From Pomphorhynchus laevis (taxonomy: Eukaryota; Acanthocephala; Palaeacanthocephala; Echinorhynchida; Pomphorhynchidae), in the NCBI GenBank assembly GCA_012934845.2, contig WNNJ02003127.1, positions 1-64,000 of the forward strand: a stretch of DNA of 64,000 nt, in the 5' to 3' direction. Each line of letters starts with the position of its first letter. Positions within the stretch are counted from its first letter, which is position 1. The position numbers were made by a program, and so were the translations under genes. Shown here piece after piece: positions 1 through 12,477 of this stretch. The notes beneath the pieces are model-generated. The model was not told the DNA's origin. It ran no database searches and saw only the letters and a program-made list of their open reading frames with translations.

Positions 1-64
1 CATGAAGGAAGGATTCTGTAGCTGGTTTTCAATGCGAAAGTCACCTTGTGTGACCTAGCAACTA

Positions 65-68
<4 letters not shown>

Positions 69-152
<84 letters not shown>
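69..152. repeat. (TA)n microsatellite
   Basis: An uninterrupted alternating TA tract of about 84 bases. It lies between a short unique flank and the region that carries the hammerhead motif. Its length is likely to vary between individuals or assemblies. Confidence 0.97.
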
Positions 153-155
<3 letters not shown>

Positions 156-300
156 TATGTTTTGCTCATGACGAGGCATAAACACCAGGCAGCATTCTAT
201 ATTTCCTCATCAGACTAAGAAATAGAACCGAATTATTCTAGCAATATTCAAAGTCGCTACGTATGCCCAGTCATCATATGTGTTACGACAAACTTCATTA

Positions 301-342
301 ACGGTAGACGCGTTTCGCTCTAATGGAGCTCATCAGTACCGT
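301..342 (-). ncRNA. Hammerhead ribozyme (minimal type I)
   Basis: Read on the minus strand, every part of a hammerhead self-cleaving ribozyme is present in order. Helix I is ACGGTA (342-337) paired with TACCGT (306-301), 6 perfect base pairs. Then come the core CTGATGA (336-330), helix II GCTC/GAGC with a CATTA loop (329-317), and the core GAAA (316-313). A very short helix III (A-T and C-G pairs around a 2-nt loop) ends in a GTC cleavage site, with cleavage expected after C at 307. Such a short helix III is typical of hammerheads in Penelope-like elements and retrozymes, which often cleave best as dimers (family knowledge). No protein frame overlaps it. The surrounding 160-720 region is therefore probably the remnant of a ribozyme-bearing retroelement. 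Activity is inferred, not shown. Confidence 0.85.
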
Positions 343-435
343 GACTTTAATAATCATCCATAGGCACTTTAACACACGCTTAAACAGTGTTTAAAGTTCG
401 AAAAGCAGAACTACCCTTAATCTGAATCATCAGAG

Positions 436-508
436 GGAATTTAGCATAAGCTCTGTGCATGGCAGTGCGTATTGCAGTATAACCATGCATCAGGCACTAA
501 ATTCCTTT
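436..508. repeat. Small inverted repeat
   Basis: GGAATTTAG and TGCATGG in the left half are matched in reverse by CCATGCA and CTAAATTCC in the right half, giving an interrupted stem around position 475. It lies 100 bases from the hammerhead motif and may belong to the same element. No coding potential is seen. Confidence 0.6.
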
Positions 509-720
509 TAATAGAAATGCTGTTTAACAGGTGCACTTTAAAGTGTACAAACATATAAAATATAATCTGTTGTTATATATACAACCGTAAATGCTGCCAA
601 AAATCGGAGTTTGATTTCTAACAAAGCATAATTCTTTATCACTCCTATACGAGCTGATTTAGTAGCCGCCAGCACTCATCAGTAGGGTGAACTATTATCA
701 GTCGTTTCGTCTGCCTTGTG

Positions 721-3200
721 ATAAATAAGTCTGTTCTACATGTAAATTATTTATTAAACGTATTATCTCCTTTCCAGGCTTTCTTCATAAGTTATTAGTA
801 TTCATAATATATCTGATAATAATATATTAAGAATATAAGATATATATAAAGATTATATCCTATATTTTATAATTTTATAATATTCAAAAATTTATGACTG
901 CATTTTAAATACAGCGACTTTAATATACAATAAATTAATATTTAAATGTATTATTAAAATAATAAAATTATTAAATAATTATTAATAATTATTTAATTAT
1001 TAATTTAAATCAATAATTAAATTATTATTAAATTTAATATTTAATCATTTTATCAGTAAAATCATCGTTAAAAACCTTCACTAGTTTTAATTTTAATAAA
1101 ATGATTAACGCTTAGCAGTGAATAAGGTTTACAATTAATAAGCTAGCGCATGTAAAGATATTTCGTTGTTGAAAAATAGTTGATTTAGATACATTTATAT
1201 TTGATTGAGGGAATCAACAAATGAATTTGATAAGCAATTTTTTAAATTTCACTATTTATTGCATCTGTGTCATTTATATAGCTGCTAACAAATAAATAAT
1301 ATTTCTCTATAAAAATATTATATTTCTAAAGCAAAATATATATTTGGTCTAGCATAATGTAAAATTGAAAAACTATTAATTTAAATATTTGATTTATTTG
1401 TTTTTAATATAATTTAAAATTGTGTTATTTAAATTAGTTTATTAATCTGGATCAAGGTGAATATCTCTACAGAAGATGGATCCAAATAAAGTTTTTATTG
1501 AGATATCAACAAAATGCTTACGAATCTTAGAAATATTTGTGGAGGTAAATTGCAGAGATATTCGTAAGATCCTAACGTCTAAGTTACTTACCAACTTGCC
1601 AACTTCAGGATAAACAATGTTTTTGCTTGTCTTAACGTATTTCCTTTATAAAACGTTAACACAATAAAATGTGCTGGCATAGCTTGATATTTAAGAATAT
1701 TGTGTTTTGGTACGCGTGAAGTAATAGTTCAATACTCATTTCATTATGAGATGTCATCAATTATCATTAATTGTTTATTGAAGTACATAAACAGTTTATG
1801 TATGTAAAATGTACAATTTCGCTATCATTCGTTAACATGAACATGTTACGTTAATACCATGTAATGTTGATGTTTATTTAACATTACATATCTGAGTTAC
1901 TATTTTTTAATATATATAGATTTGGTATAACTGACTTCCCTAAATGGACGAGATTTTACTTGTAATTTATTAAAACACTTTTTATTTTTACTTGATCAAA
2001 TAATAACGGATATTGGAAATGTGATAATTTGTTATTATTTAAATTAGATTTTTTAATATTCATTTAGCCAAACTTGAACAAGAGCAGATTAACGTGATAT
2101 GTTTGTATATAACGTAAACCCAATTACTTATTTTAGATATACATATCACCAGGGTGTGAATGATTACCCGCTTGGAAATTACCTTTGGTATTTGTAAATA
2201 GTTGCGGTTGCACTAGGAGTGAGAATGTAAGAAATGCCTTGATCAGGCTTTTGTAGATAAAAAGGTTAGGGTTGTGCTGAACTGCAACAACAGCAAAATA
2301 GGTAACATCATCTCAGAATAATTTTTAATGGTGCTTTCCACAACATACAACTGTTGAAATATTACATAAAATTCTTTGTGGACGTAACATTATTTATTAA
2401 TGTTATTAATTATTTATTAATAAATAACAAAATATTAACAACAATTTATTTATTATTTATTAGTTGTTATTTAATTATTTATTATTTATTAATTATTTTT
2501 TATTAATAAATAATTTAAATTAGTAAAAATTATAAGTAGCTAAAATTAGATAAAATTTTTATAAAACATAAAATCACAATAAATCTCAATACCTTAATTT
2601 AAATTTTTTAAATGCAACAAACTTTATAGTTTTTTGTTTGTTTAAGAGCAAATTAATTTTTTCTTTAATACTTCCCTGTAAAGCTTGTTAGTGTTTTTGC
2701 ACTTAATGTTTTTTCTGTATGCACTTTTTCTCATTAGGAAAAAGTTAATGTTTTTTTCTTTCGCAATAAATTATTCATAATTGTTCAGTAACGAAGATTT
2801 TGCTTGACGCATTGTATTATAAAAATACAAAAGACGTGACTCTAAGATTTGATAAGCAAATTATGTTACAAACATAATATTGTATTGATTCTTTATTGCT
2901 GATTTAAAGGATTAAAGAAATCAATATATATTGTCATATTCAATTTAAAGTAAATTAAAAATACATTTTCATATTTAATTTAAATTTTTAAATTTTAACA
3001 TGTCAATAGAGAAATTCTCATTCTCATTCACATTTATTGAATAAAAATTTGTGAAGTAATTCGATTTATCTCAAATTTAGAATACACTAAATTACATACC
3101 GAGAATAGAAGATAGACCGATTCTTAGCAATTGAAATAGCAAAGAATTTATTACATTATTTACAGAGATAACTCTCTAAGGTTATTATTAGTAAGTTATT
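721..3200. other. AT-rich non-coding DNA
   Basis: About 2.5 kb of AT-rich sequence with TTAATAAAT-type low-complexity runs around 930-1060 and 2390-2520. Both strands are dense in stop codons. I see no exon-like segment, RNA gene or clear repeat boundary; intronic or intergenic DNA is likely. Confidence 0.6.
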
Positions 3201-3271
3201 TTTCGATTTTAAGATGATATACGCAGCCGGCTGCAGGGGTCCGCTATGATTATGAGGAAACTGCGCATATT

Positions 3272-3306
3272 TATAAAAGAGCAAATCATGCACCTACGAA
3301 GTCAGT
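3272..3306 (+). promoter_or_regulatory. Possible TATA plus initiator core promoter
   Basis: TATAAAAG at 3272-3279 is followed by TCAGT at 3302-3306. The putative +1 A (3304) is 32 bases downstream of the TATA T, which is the usual metazoan spacing. A locally GC-richer patch lies just upstream (3220-3260). No convincing coding exon follows, so it may be chance. Confidence 0.22.
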
Positions 3307-4504
3307 TACTTTGTTGTTGCTATAACCTAAGATGCCATTTACGCTTGAACATTTTTAATTAAACTTGTTTAGAATATAAAAAATATTTATTCCGTGGTTA
3401 TTCCTGAAAATCTATTGCACGTTTCAATTAGACAATAACCGAATATTAATGCTTTGATTGCACTATTAAACCGTTATGGTTTGATATAACCATAACATTT
3501 ATTAATTCAAACATATGCATTCAACGCTTAAGAATATAGATCAAACCTGAACGCTAAAAATATTTCGTTTTTATTTGTCTTATTTATTTATTAAGAAAAC
3601 CTTATTATAAGACTATTTTGGAGTAAGTCACTTTTAAATTTACAATTATATTTTTAAATTGAAAAAAATATAAATTTTATACAAATCTAAATATTTTCCT
3701 AAGAAACTGCTTGTTCATTTGGTTATCCGCAAATATTGAATGTTTATATAAGAATACAATATCACAATATATTTATCACAAGTGTTTTGAAATTTTTTCT
3801 TGACAATGTCACTGGCGAAATTTTAAAATTACAATTAATTTTAAATAGATTGATGATAGTTCCTCCGTCAAATTAATTTAATGAAAATTTAGGTATTCTC
3901 GTAAAAAGTGAATATTCAAATTTTTGATAAATTCAATTTTCATTTTCTGTTTTTGCAATTTTTATTCAATTTTAATTTAATGAAATTTTAATGCAATTTT
4001 TATTTTCTGTGATGGCAGTACACAAACTTATATCAACATCAACTTGTAATTGACTTCAATTTTAAAGTTATCAAACCAGACTAACCTGAGAGGTTTAGTT
4101 CCCACTTCACATTTTAAGTCTTTTTCCGTTCCATCCTCAGCAGTGAATAAAATAGTGAAGAAGTCCTGAATATATAATCATATTAATCTTGGAGTAGCGG
4201 ATGTATCAATTTGTAATAATTTTATCTTAAAACTTTAGCTAATTAAGCCAAAAGGCTAATAATTATTTAGCCAAATGCTAATAATTTAAGCACTTGGGAA
4301 TTTTAACTTTCCAAGTCATAAAATGATATATGCATGATCATATTTACTCAAACACATGTATGTGCTTGATTAAATTAAAATTTTAATTAAAATTTGTGTA
4401 AATGTGTTTGCTAGAGTTGGACAAAGAATATGACCACAAAGGTTGTCAAAATTATAGCGGTAGCTTGCTGATGTAGATAGTTGGGTCAAATTTGGATTAC
4501 TTAC
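3307..4504. other. AT-rich non-coding DNA
   Basis: No supported gene. Simple T-rich and ATTTTAAT-like runs dominate around 3900-4010. Confidence 0.5.
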
Positions 4505-4579
4505 AATAAAGAAATCAACGACTACCTCTTTGAGGTCATTTAGCTGACAGCAAATTAAATCGTACGAGGTGTTCAAGTG
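4505..4579 (-). CDS. Candidate internal exon, host gene
   Basis: A 75-bp segment (25 codons, phase 0 at both ends). It is preceded on the minus strand by a T-rich tract ending in TTTATTAG and followed by the consensus donor GTAAGT. The peptide begins HLNTSYDLICCQLNDL and ends in VVVDFFI, with codon use less AT-biased than its surroundings. The function is not recognised. Its phase is compatible with direct splicing to the candidate exon at 8,826-8,695 upstream on the same strand. It is inferred from splice signals only. Confidence 0.45.
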
Positions 4580-5490
4580 CTAATAAAAACCATCCAAATA
4601 GGTTTAAGCAAACACTACTGATACAAACATTTGATTTGTTGATAAGCAATGAAAAGATGAGAAGAATTGTAAATGAATAAAGTAATAGTTGTTGGCTATA
4701 AGGGTCAGTTCTGTCGTTGTAGTATAATGTCACAACCAATATCGAATGTTCGATCTAGGAGATCACGATGTTTATGTATTTTCCCTTGGCAATACTAATG
4801 TGTTTACAATCTTGAACTGTGTCAATATATACAATTTGAATAAAAGAGATTTTTATAAAATATTTTTTTGATAATTATCGTATAATATATAATATATAAC
4901 ATATTCATATAATATATTATATATACATATATAAATTTTGAATGCAGAAAGCATAATTTTTAAAAAGTTATCGCCATTGCTTTGCCAATTGTATCACACA
5001 AAAAACTGATAGTATTTTTCATTTATATAATATATTTTATATTAGACAAATAGAATTATCGAAAATGATTTCATTATCAAAAACTATAATGATCAAAAAA
5101 GATTTTATAAAAATATTTTTGTTCAAATTAAATATATAATTAAACAATTCAAGATAATTATCAATTATTCATAGTCAAATTAAGGGTCCTAGTAGGATCT
5201 CAGCCCGTATATATAATCTGTCTTAAAATCATTTTTGTAAAAAGTTCAAATTTGGGCATTTCACGAATATTATTATATATTATTATTTATAGTTAAAAAT
5301 TATGAAAAATAAAAGTAATATCGGGATTAGGCTAATGAAAATGTCTTATACCGACAAAATAACATTTTAGAATTTACAAAGAATATATCTTTATGCATAC
5401 AAAACAAAATATAATACGATTATTATAATTATTGTAGAATAACGTGGAAGCAAATGAACTATTGAAAGATTGTGTATGATAACGTTCAAT
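4580..5490. other. AT-rich non-coding DNA
   Basis: An open minus-strand frame over 4540-4739 is hydrophobic and low in complexity and is probably chance. AT-dinucleotide runs occur near 4890-4940. No other feature is seen. Confidence 0.5.
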
Positions 5491-5650
5491 ATATAACATT
5501 AAATTCTAAAGGGATAGATAAATTCATACCAGGGTCACTTCTTGTTGATTCAATAATATATATTAAAATATTTATATAATATAGTCAACAAGAACTATAT
5601 GGATTTATCTGATATGGATTTATCTGTCCCTTTAGGATTTAATGCTATAA
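5491..5650. mobile_element. Foldback/MITE-like inverted repeat
   Basis: About 160 bp with imperfect inverted arms. The left arm carries ACATTAAATTCTAAAGGGA, then TTCTTGTTGA. The right arm carries TCAACAAGAA, then CCCTTTAGGATTTAATG. A TATGGATTTATCTG duplication lies in the right arm. The inner spacer is AT-rich. There is no coding capacity. The pattern fits a small non-autonomous inverted-repeat transposon. Confidence 0.65.
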
Positions 5651-7332
5651 AGTATTACAAATATTTAAATATTTAAATATATATAGTTTTTATTTAGTTA
5701 AAATTATGTAAAATAAAATGTTGATCTATTAAAAAAAGCTAAATTTTATTGTATTGAGGAAACCTCTGAATGTGACCTGGAGTAACGAATTAAAGAAATA
5801 TAAATAAATAAAGGTTTTCTTAATAAATGAAATATAAATAGAAACCCCAAAGGTTAATGAAAACTAGTTTAAAATAATATCATTGCAATAAAACCTCAGG
5901 CAATTTTCAAAGATTCAAGTTCCTTATTAAACCATTATTGTATATGTTATAAATTGAAAAATTACCATCGTGTTTCAATACAGAAGCGGTACGACTTGAA
6001 ACAATGATCACTGTAATGACAAGGATGACGACGGTACATGGAAATACTTTGAATTTAGGATTTCACAAAACCACAATGGGAATGACGGTTTTGTAGTTTC
6101 CAATTTGCACATATAACATTTGGTTTTTTGTTTTTCGTTTTTGTAAAGTATTTCATAAAAAGCGAATTTTGCTTCATCTTCAGAAAGGTAGATGTAAGAA
6201 TTGTATAATTGTTTATTATTTGCCTATTTTGTGCCACAGAAAATCCTGCATTTTCACTTTCTACAGTACATATTTAGCAAGTTATTACGTATATGATAAA
6301 CTGTATTGCGATAAGGTGTGAAACTAACAGCTCTATCGTAAAGAATCAGTATGAATAGCTTTTCATTACTTAAACAACACGGTTATTCAACGTGAGCACC
6401 GCTACTTATAGGTGTGAATACGAAGCGATACATTAAGAGAACTGATCTTCAACTTCTTAATAAAATTTTTATTTGTCATCTATTTATGTAGAAAATCAGT
6501 TTTAAAAATATTTCTATAAAAATTCTAATTTGGACTTTTTGGACGAATATTGTTTTATTAATAAATAATTATAAATACAAACTCTTAAGAAGACCAAACG
6601 TTGCAAAGGTGAGCGAATAATAATTAATAATTGTATAATAATCAAATAATATATTTTTATCAATTATAATAATTCAAATTTAAAAAAAAATTCTAACATT
6701 GTCGTTACGGTTGAATGAGTTTACTAATAACGTTTTCACATATATACAGAATAAGCATAATATACCTCTAAATTAATTGACTAATTATATATTAATTAAT
6801 TATTTTATAATTAAAAAATACAGCTTAGTTTCTTAAACACTAAACACACTCATTCACTCAAATAATAATTAGTTAATTTTCAAATAAAAATGGGTAATTT
6901 ATAAATTATGAAATATTTTAATAAATTAAAAATATTTTAATAATAATAAATTATTTACAAATTTATAAATTAGTTTATTTATAAATTTACGTGCCATTTT
7001 GTGTAATATTATTTACATATCTTCATAATTATTACTATTGTAGAATTAAAATCTCAAATATCACATTTTTAAGTATATGGTCTAAAATATATAAATTTTA
7101 CGTATATATTTTTATAATATAAAAATATTATATATATTTGGTTTAAGGATATATTTTGAATGCTAAAATTCCTTTTGATTGATAATATAATTTACGAATA
7201 AAATAGATAAAATTTATTGAAAGCAATTTATAAAAGCAATCTTTGAAATTCTAAGATAATTTTGTGAAATACTTACAAAATATACATAAACCAGTCAATA
7301 AATGTATATGAATCTACTCATTTAAAAGACAT
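5651..7332. other. AT-rich DNA with one weak exon candidate
   Basis: Mostly low-complexity AT. On the minus strand, 6010-5966 is a 45-bp segment with a good pyrimidine tract and CAG acceptor and a GTAATT donor. It has no phase-0 reading (TGA), so it does not fit directly between its exon-like neighbours. Upstream of it, a roughly 70-codon stop-free minus frame covers about 6010-6220 without clear splice borders. Neither is firm. Confidence 0.3.
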
Positions 7333-7436
7333 ATAATGTTATTAATATTAATAATATGATTATATTATTTTTTATGATTATTTGATTACTATTAATTTCA
7401 TAATTATTTGAATATGCAGGAAATTAAACGTTTAAT
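7333..7436 (+). repeat. 104-bp direct repeat, copy 1
   Basis: A 104-bp block, identical by eye to 9047-9150. It contains AT-rich sequence and ends in ATGCAGGAAATTAAACGTTTAAT. The copies lie 1,714 bp apart in the same orientation. No coding content. Confidence 0.85.
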
Positions 7437-8694
7437 CATATTTTACATTATTTTGAACATTATTTTTTTTTGCATAAAATGGATATTCTTACGAAAATAT
7501 TAGGTTACTAATATATCATTTTCTGAGTAATAAAACATGTTATTTTCTGAATTAATCGATTAATACGGTAATCTATTATACATTTTTATCTTCCGATATT
7601 TGACAAAATTTGCAATAGAGCAAAGTTCACTGTCATCTAATGTAAGTATTTCAAAATCTTCTCGATATTTAATAGTGGTAAATCTTTGAATATTGGACAC
7701 TGGAATGTACGCAGAATATGAAAGCGTTGTTTCTGTATAAAATACATATACTTGTTGTAGATCGATTATAAAACAGTATTTTTATGATCCTTTTATGGAA
7801 CTGGATATTTTATGGTTGCAGACTTTTTTATTGAGCAGAATTTATGATGACCTGACGCTATTCAAATTAATGCAGTTTTGCTCTCACATGATTCTACCCA
7901 ATTTGATTATATGAAGGCTGAAGTGCTAATCAAGAGTTAATGAGATAGTGGTAGCGAAGGATGTAGTGTAATCTCGTTTGAGTGAAGTGCCAATGAATTT
8001 TGAGAAAGATTATATGGAGGAAAGTATAACTACTAATGTCGAAGAATACTTTGGAAATACGTCAACAATAGCCTTTACGAATATCTACTGGATTTTATCT
8101 AGCTGTAGAAAAAGGCTATTTTAATTGACAACCGTACGACCGGGCCAACAGTCAGACCTGGCCAAATGAGTTGACTTATAAATTAGACCCTGGCAAAATG
8201 GTAGAAGAAAATGTTAACGAAAGAATATCTCACAATAACAATGATTTAACGTGCATATTAGTAAAAAATATCGACTTCTCATTGTAGCGGTTTATTTTTA
8301 ATTTCATTGTATGCCAGCGAATTACTGCATCTCGATCATTGACCAGAGTTTCGGATATTATCTATGACCTGAATTTTACTTGACACACCTTTATACCTAA
8401 ATAAATCGGACGGATACACAGTTAGCAAAGCGACAACTAGCTAAGTGATAACTTTTTATCCAAATGCCGAGAGGCAAGATAAAAAAATAAATTTCTCAAC
8501 ATATATAATAAATTAAGAATAAAATAATTTATTAAATTATGGGTTACTTAATAGAATTTATAAAAATATCTTAATATATTATTTAATATAACCTTTTTAA
8601 TTATTATAATATTCATTAATTTATTAAATAATAAAATAATAATATATAATAACGAAAGAAATAGGTAAATAGCAACGCTATTAATATATATTAC
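7437..8694. other. Non-coding DNA of slightly higher complexity
   Basis: The sequence between 7,900 and 8,450 is less AT-rich than its surroundings but has no long frame, tandem repeat or splice-bounded exon. It may be an old, unrecognised insertion. Confidence 0.4.
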
Positions 8695-8826
8695 CTTTTG
8701 TAGATTCATTGTTGATTGCGATACTTTATTTGGAAGTTTGAGTCGAGGTCGATGCACATAGCTGTGAAGATCAGCAAATATATTAAGTGTGGATACGCTG
8801 TAGCTACCACACTTTTTCAATGTTGA
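8695..8826 (-). CDS. Candidate internal exon, host gene
   Basis: A 132-bp segment (44 codons, phase 0 at both ends). The acceptor on the minus strand is a T-rich tract ending in TTTTTGCAG, and the donor is AAAG followed by GTAATA. The peptide starts STLKKCGSYSVSTLN, contains HSYVHRPRLKLPNK and ends NLQK. It is basic, without low-complexity bias, and clearly unlike flanking sequence. I do not recognise a domain. It is one of five well-bordered minus-strand candidates. Confidence 0.5.
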
Positions 8827-9046
8827 CTGCAAAAATGTTAAAATATAATTGCTAGAATTAAATTTAGTGCATAATTAATAAATTAATAAATTAAAATCAT
8901 AAATTAAGCTTCCATATAAATGCATGCAAGCATTTAAATTTAATATTTTTATTACATATATAATGATTATTGTATGGTTATTTTAATGATTATTAATTAA
9001 TTATATGATTTATAGGATTAATATGATTAATATTAATATTATTAAT

Positions 9047-9150
9047 ATAATGTTATTAATATTAATAATATGATTATATTATTTTTTATGATTATTTGAT
9101 TACTATTAATTTCATAATTATTTGAATATGCAGGAAATTAAACGTTTAAT
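9047..9150 (+). repeat. 104-bp direct repeat, copy 2
   Basis: Second copy of the block at 7333-7436, with no visible mismatch. The lack of divergence in AT-rich non-coding DNA suggests a recent segmental copy, or assembly duplication. Confidence 0.85.
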
Positions 9151-9894
9151 ATTCGATTTTTGCAATGAACACGTTATACTCGATTTAGATCATCAATGAA
9201 CTATATAATAAGCATTATTCAATGACATCACAAGTTAATTTTAGAGTAAATAATATTTTATCGGATGTCAATAATTCTTGCTATTAGTCTAATAATTATT
9301 TCGATTGTATCAAAATAGAAAAATTTAGACATTTTTGCTTTAATTAACAATTATTCAGACACAAGTTTTATAAAGGCTGTAATAATAGTTGTGATATAGA
9401 ATAAGATTCGTATTAAGTTTGGATATTTGCTTATTTCGTTTTTTTTTGTGATTTTGTAGAATTAAGAAATTACCTTCATTTATACATATAATCAGTTTTA
9501 GTTTAAAATTTAACGATAAGAAACCAACGTTCGGGCTAGAATTCAGCTTTATTAATATCTACAGACAATTGCCAAATTGTTCATGCCGATTTGCAGGTAA
9601 TTCGTAAGAACTCATATTATTGCATAGAAAATAAACATTTACAAATATACAGATAGATTGAATAAGAAATAAATGAAATATTATGATTAGCATTTTATAA
9701 AATGTTAATTGTATATTTTATAATAACATTTTATGAAATATTTATAAATTTATATACTATATTAGCCAATATGCATGCATGATATACTTAAATTTACTGT
9801 AAACTATTGCAAGTGTACATATGTTGATCAAATACCATTGGTATACCTGCAGCATTACTACTTAAAATGTAAATTAAGTTTTTATTAATCACTA
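9151..9894. other. AT-rich non-coding DNA
   Basis: No supported feature between the direct repeat and the 3' tail of the first LINE copy. Confidence 0.5.
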
Positions 9895-10161
9895 AATAAA
9901 TAAATAAATAAAGACTTTATTAAATACACCAAAATATAGCATGCAAGAATAAAAAAGGTAGGTCATAACCAACTCTGAAAAAATGACAGAATTTTCTTTC
10001 GTTTTTCATCTTCCCTTTCTCTTTCATGGCCTCAGGTCCAGTGGGATCTGAGCCCCCCAACCGATCCAACACGCCGCCTTCCGACTGAACCACCCGGGGT
10101 CTTTCACCCCTGAAGAATCCAATCGGCGCAGACTATGCTTGGTAAACGAGAGACAAGGAGC

Positions 10162-11062
10162 TTAAGAAACCTTAACCTTTGCTCTGGGACGTCCTCTTGA
10201 GAAGAAGACTAGTCCCGAGATAGCCCAGGTACCCCAAAGGCGCACATAGGTTTCTCGTTTCAATGACAGATGCTGGGCCCGTTTCAGGGCCCACCTAGCT
10301 TTCTTCGGGATATGTTTAAGTCTATCCAGGTCAGCTTTCGCCGACCAGTTCACCGTCGCTGTGGACCCCAGGTATTTTACTCGACTTGAGAAGGTGGGGA
10401 GTGGTTCAGAGGCAAATATGGAGGAGAGTGCAGAGAGTGCTGATCTCTTAAGTTTTTTCTTTGTTGCAGTGGTGCCATGAAAGACAACCGCCTGCGATTT
10501 GGCAGAGTTTAAAATAAGATTGGATACAGGTAACTGGTCTTTTAATCTTAAAAAGAAGCGGCTGATGTCAGAAACTACGTCTTTGCAACTGTGTCCAGAG
10601 AACAGGGCTGTTGTGTCATCAGCATACACCACAAGACGTTGTTCGCGTTTAAATATTTTGAATAGATTAATGGAGGCAGCAAGATATAAGATAGGAGAAA
10701 GAGGTGAACCTTGAGACACACCCGTAATAGGGTAGAACTGACGCGCATCATGGTCGTCTTCATAATAAAACCGCTTGGTGTACAGCAGGACCTCCACCCT
10801 GTTCACAATTCTCGCAGCAACTCGAGGGACCTGAGAGAAGAGATCACAAAAAAATAGAGATGCAGTCAAATGCAGACGAAAAGTCAAGGAAAAAAGCCAC
10901 AACTAGGCGATGGCTATTCTCCCGACAAAACTGCTCCACCTCACCAACTGCTAAATGAACCGAGCGACCTTTGACGAACCCATGAAAACCTGGAGGGATC
11001 AAATTACGCCTACTCAGATAGTCGCGGATTTTACGCGCAAGCGCTTTTTCGTAAATTGACAC
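10162..11062 (-). pseudogene. LINE ORF2 reverse transcriptase part, copy 1
   Basis: Two overlapping minus frames, 11062-10844 and 10902-10162, are one RT split by a frameshift. The first holds the fingers motif LARKIRDYLSRRNLIPPGFH and a palm motif FLDFSSAFD. The second holds GVSQGSPLSP (residues 61-70) and the catalytic YADD (93-96), both intact, followed by thumb sequence. Beyond 10162 a conserved C-terminal stretch continues in other frames down to about 10,035. Copies 2 and 3 have the same stretch, which argues that it was originally coding. It would perform target-primed reverse transcription of the element's RNA. The frameshifts inactivate it. Confidence 0.85.
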
Positions 11063-11104
11063 GAGGGAATTTTGAATCGAAATGGGTCGCAGGTCTTTAG
11101 CACA

Positions 11105-11428
11105 TTAGCAGGATTTTTTCTTAGGGATAAAAACACGCTTACTAATATTGATGCCTGCTACATCGGATGGGGAGGCTAAAAGCATTGTTATGGCCACCTC
11201 TCTTCTCTGATCAGCTGTCAAAAGCTGACAGACCCGAGAAGATAGTGGAACGACGAATTTGGAGGTGCCCGGGAGTTGACCCCAGGAGTTAAGAATATCC
11301 GTAACAGATAGATCCCTACTCCTGAAGTTACACCAAGGCGGGATTGGTTGAGGTGATTGAGTGGCTCCATAGTTGTGTAGGGCTAGTGACTCCTCCAAAA
11401 CTTTTACAGGCCTACATTCCCTATCCAA
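11105..11428 (-). pseudogene. LINE ORF2 linker between EN and RT, copy 1
   Basis: A 107-codon minus frame linking the endonuclease and RT parts of ORF2. It contains the start of the RT N-terminal region (VTDILNSWGQLPGTSKFVV, then AITMLLASPSD). It is out of frame with both neighbours, so at least one frameshift lies near 11,440 and another near 11,080. The segment is missing from copy 3, which joins endonuclease sequence almost directly to the fingers motif. Confidence 0.65.
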
Positions 11429-11445
11429 CTCAATGCTCTATCCTT

Positions 11446-12477
11446 TCAGCAAACAAACTTCTCCTTCTTGAAAATCTTCCAAAAGGAAGACTGAGAACGA
11501 TTAAGGCGAGCGATACTCGTCCTATCCTTACTCAGCTGTAACCTGTATCTAGTGCTCCAGTATTCATTCGAGAGGGCTTCTTTGGCGGAAGCAGAGAGAT
11601 TAGGGAGGTTCAATAATTTTGCTAGGACCTTGAGTTTCGTCGGAGTGGGATTGTATATACGACCTTTATAGGTAGTCGATAGAATCGCGGTAGCTTGCGA
11701 AAAGAGGTAGGTATTAAATTCGGTCAGACTCACATTTCCTATTCGGGGAAAGAGTTGGATAGCCGCCTGAAAGAAGGCCACTCTGATAGGATCAAAGTGA
11801 AACCTTCTGCGAAGCAACATATCTTCCTCAATTCTCCAAAGAATTAGGTCATGAGAGGTGGACAATTGCTGGCGCGACTGCTCCGTGCAGAGGGGTTTTA
11901 ACAGCCACCTCGAGTGAAGCAGTAAAATGTCGAGCATAGAATTTGTTGATGTGCAATGAAAGGTAGGGGACGGGGGTTTGTGAATAAGATAACCGTTACT
12001 AGCTCTGCGAAGCGCTGCATTGATCCAACAAACATTTCTGTCGTTGAAATCTCCAAGTATCATGTCATAACCGCTGTCAATAATACTATCCAGGAGGTCA
12101 CGGTTCTTGTGAATTTCCCCTGGACGGATGTAGACATTGGCTAGACTGAGGCGTTTACCGTTCTTACTGAGTGAAACTACTAAACAAGACATGGCTGGAC
12201 ATGAGTAGTTTAATAGGAGGGAGGACCTTAAGGAGCACTTAACTAAGGTCAAGAGTCCTTGAGATGAAGAGGAGTGAGGTGGGGTTATGTACGAAGTATA
12301 GTGGGAACATATATGTTTTGGGATAAATCGAGTAATGTCCCGGGGAAGACGGATAGACCGCGTCTCCTGACGGACTATAACATCTGCATCTCTACCAGAT
12401 AAAAGTCTAAGGGCAGAAGCACCTCCCGAATTCCACTGAAGGACATTCAGTGAAAAAGGCTCACGAGTACTCTGCAT
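11446..12477 (-). pseudogene. LINE ORF2 apurinic-like endonuclease, copy 1
   Basis: A 343-codon frame starting MQSTREPFSLNVLQWNSGG; the same start is recognisable in copies 2 and 3. Endonuclease motifs are visible: N in LQWNSG, QETRS (glutamate of the active site), YIRPGE, GDFNDRNVCW (D and N of the active site), a TFH block, SMLDILLL and TSHDL near residue 210 in place of the usual SDH. This enzyme nicks target DNA for target-primed reverse transcription. The frame ends prematurely at the junction with the RT part. Confidence 0.87.

Noticed and set aside
157-213. A second hammerhead at CTGATGAGGAAAT (minus strand)
   Set aside because: Core words are adjacent without helix II, and neither helix I nor helix III forms around the nearby GTC.
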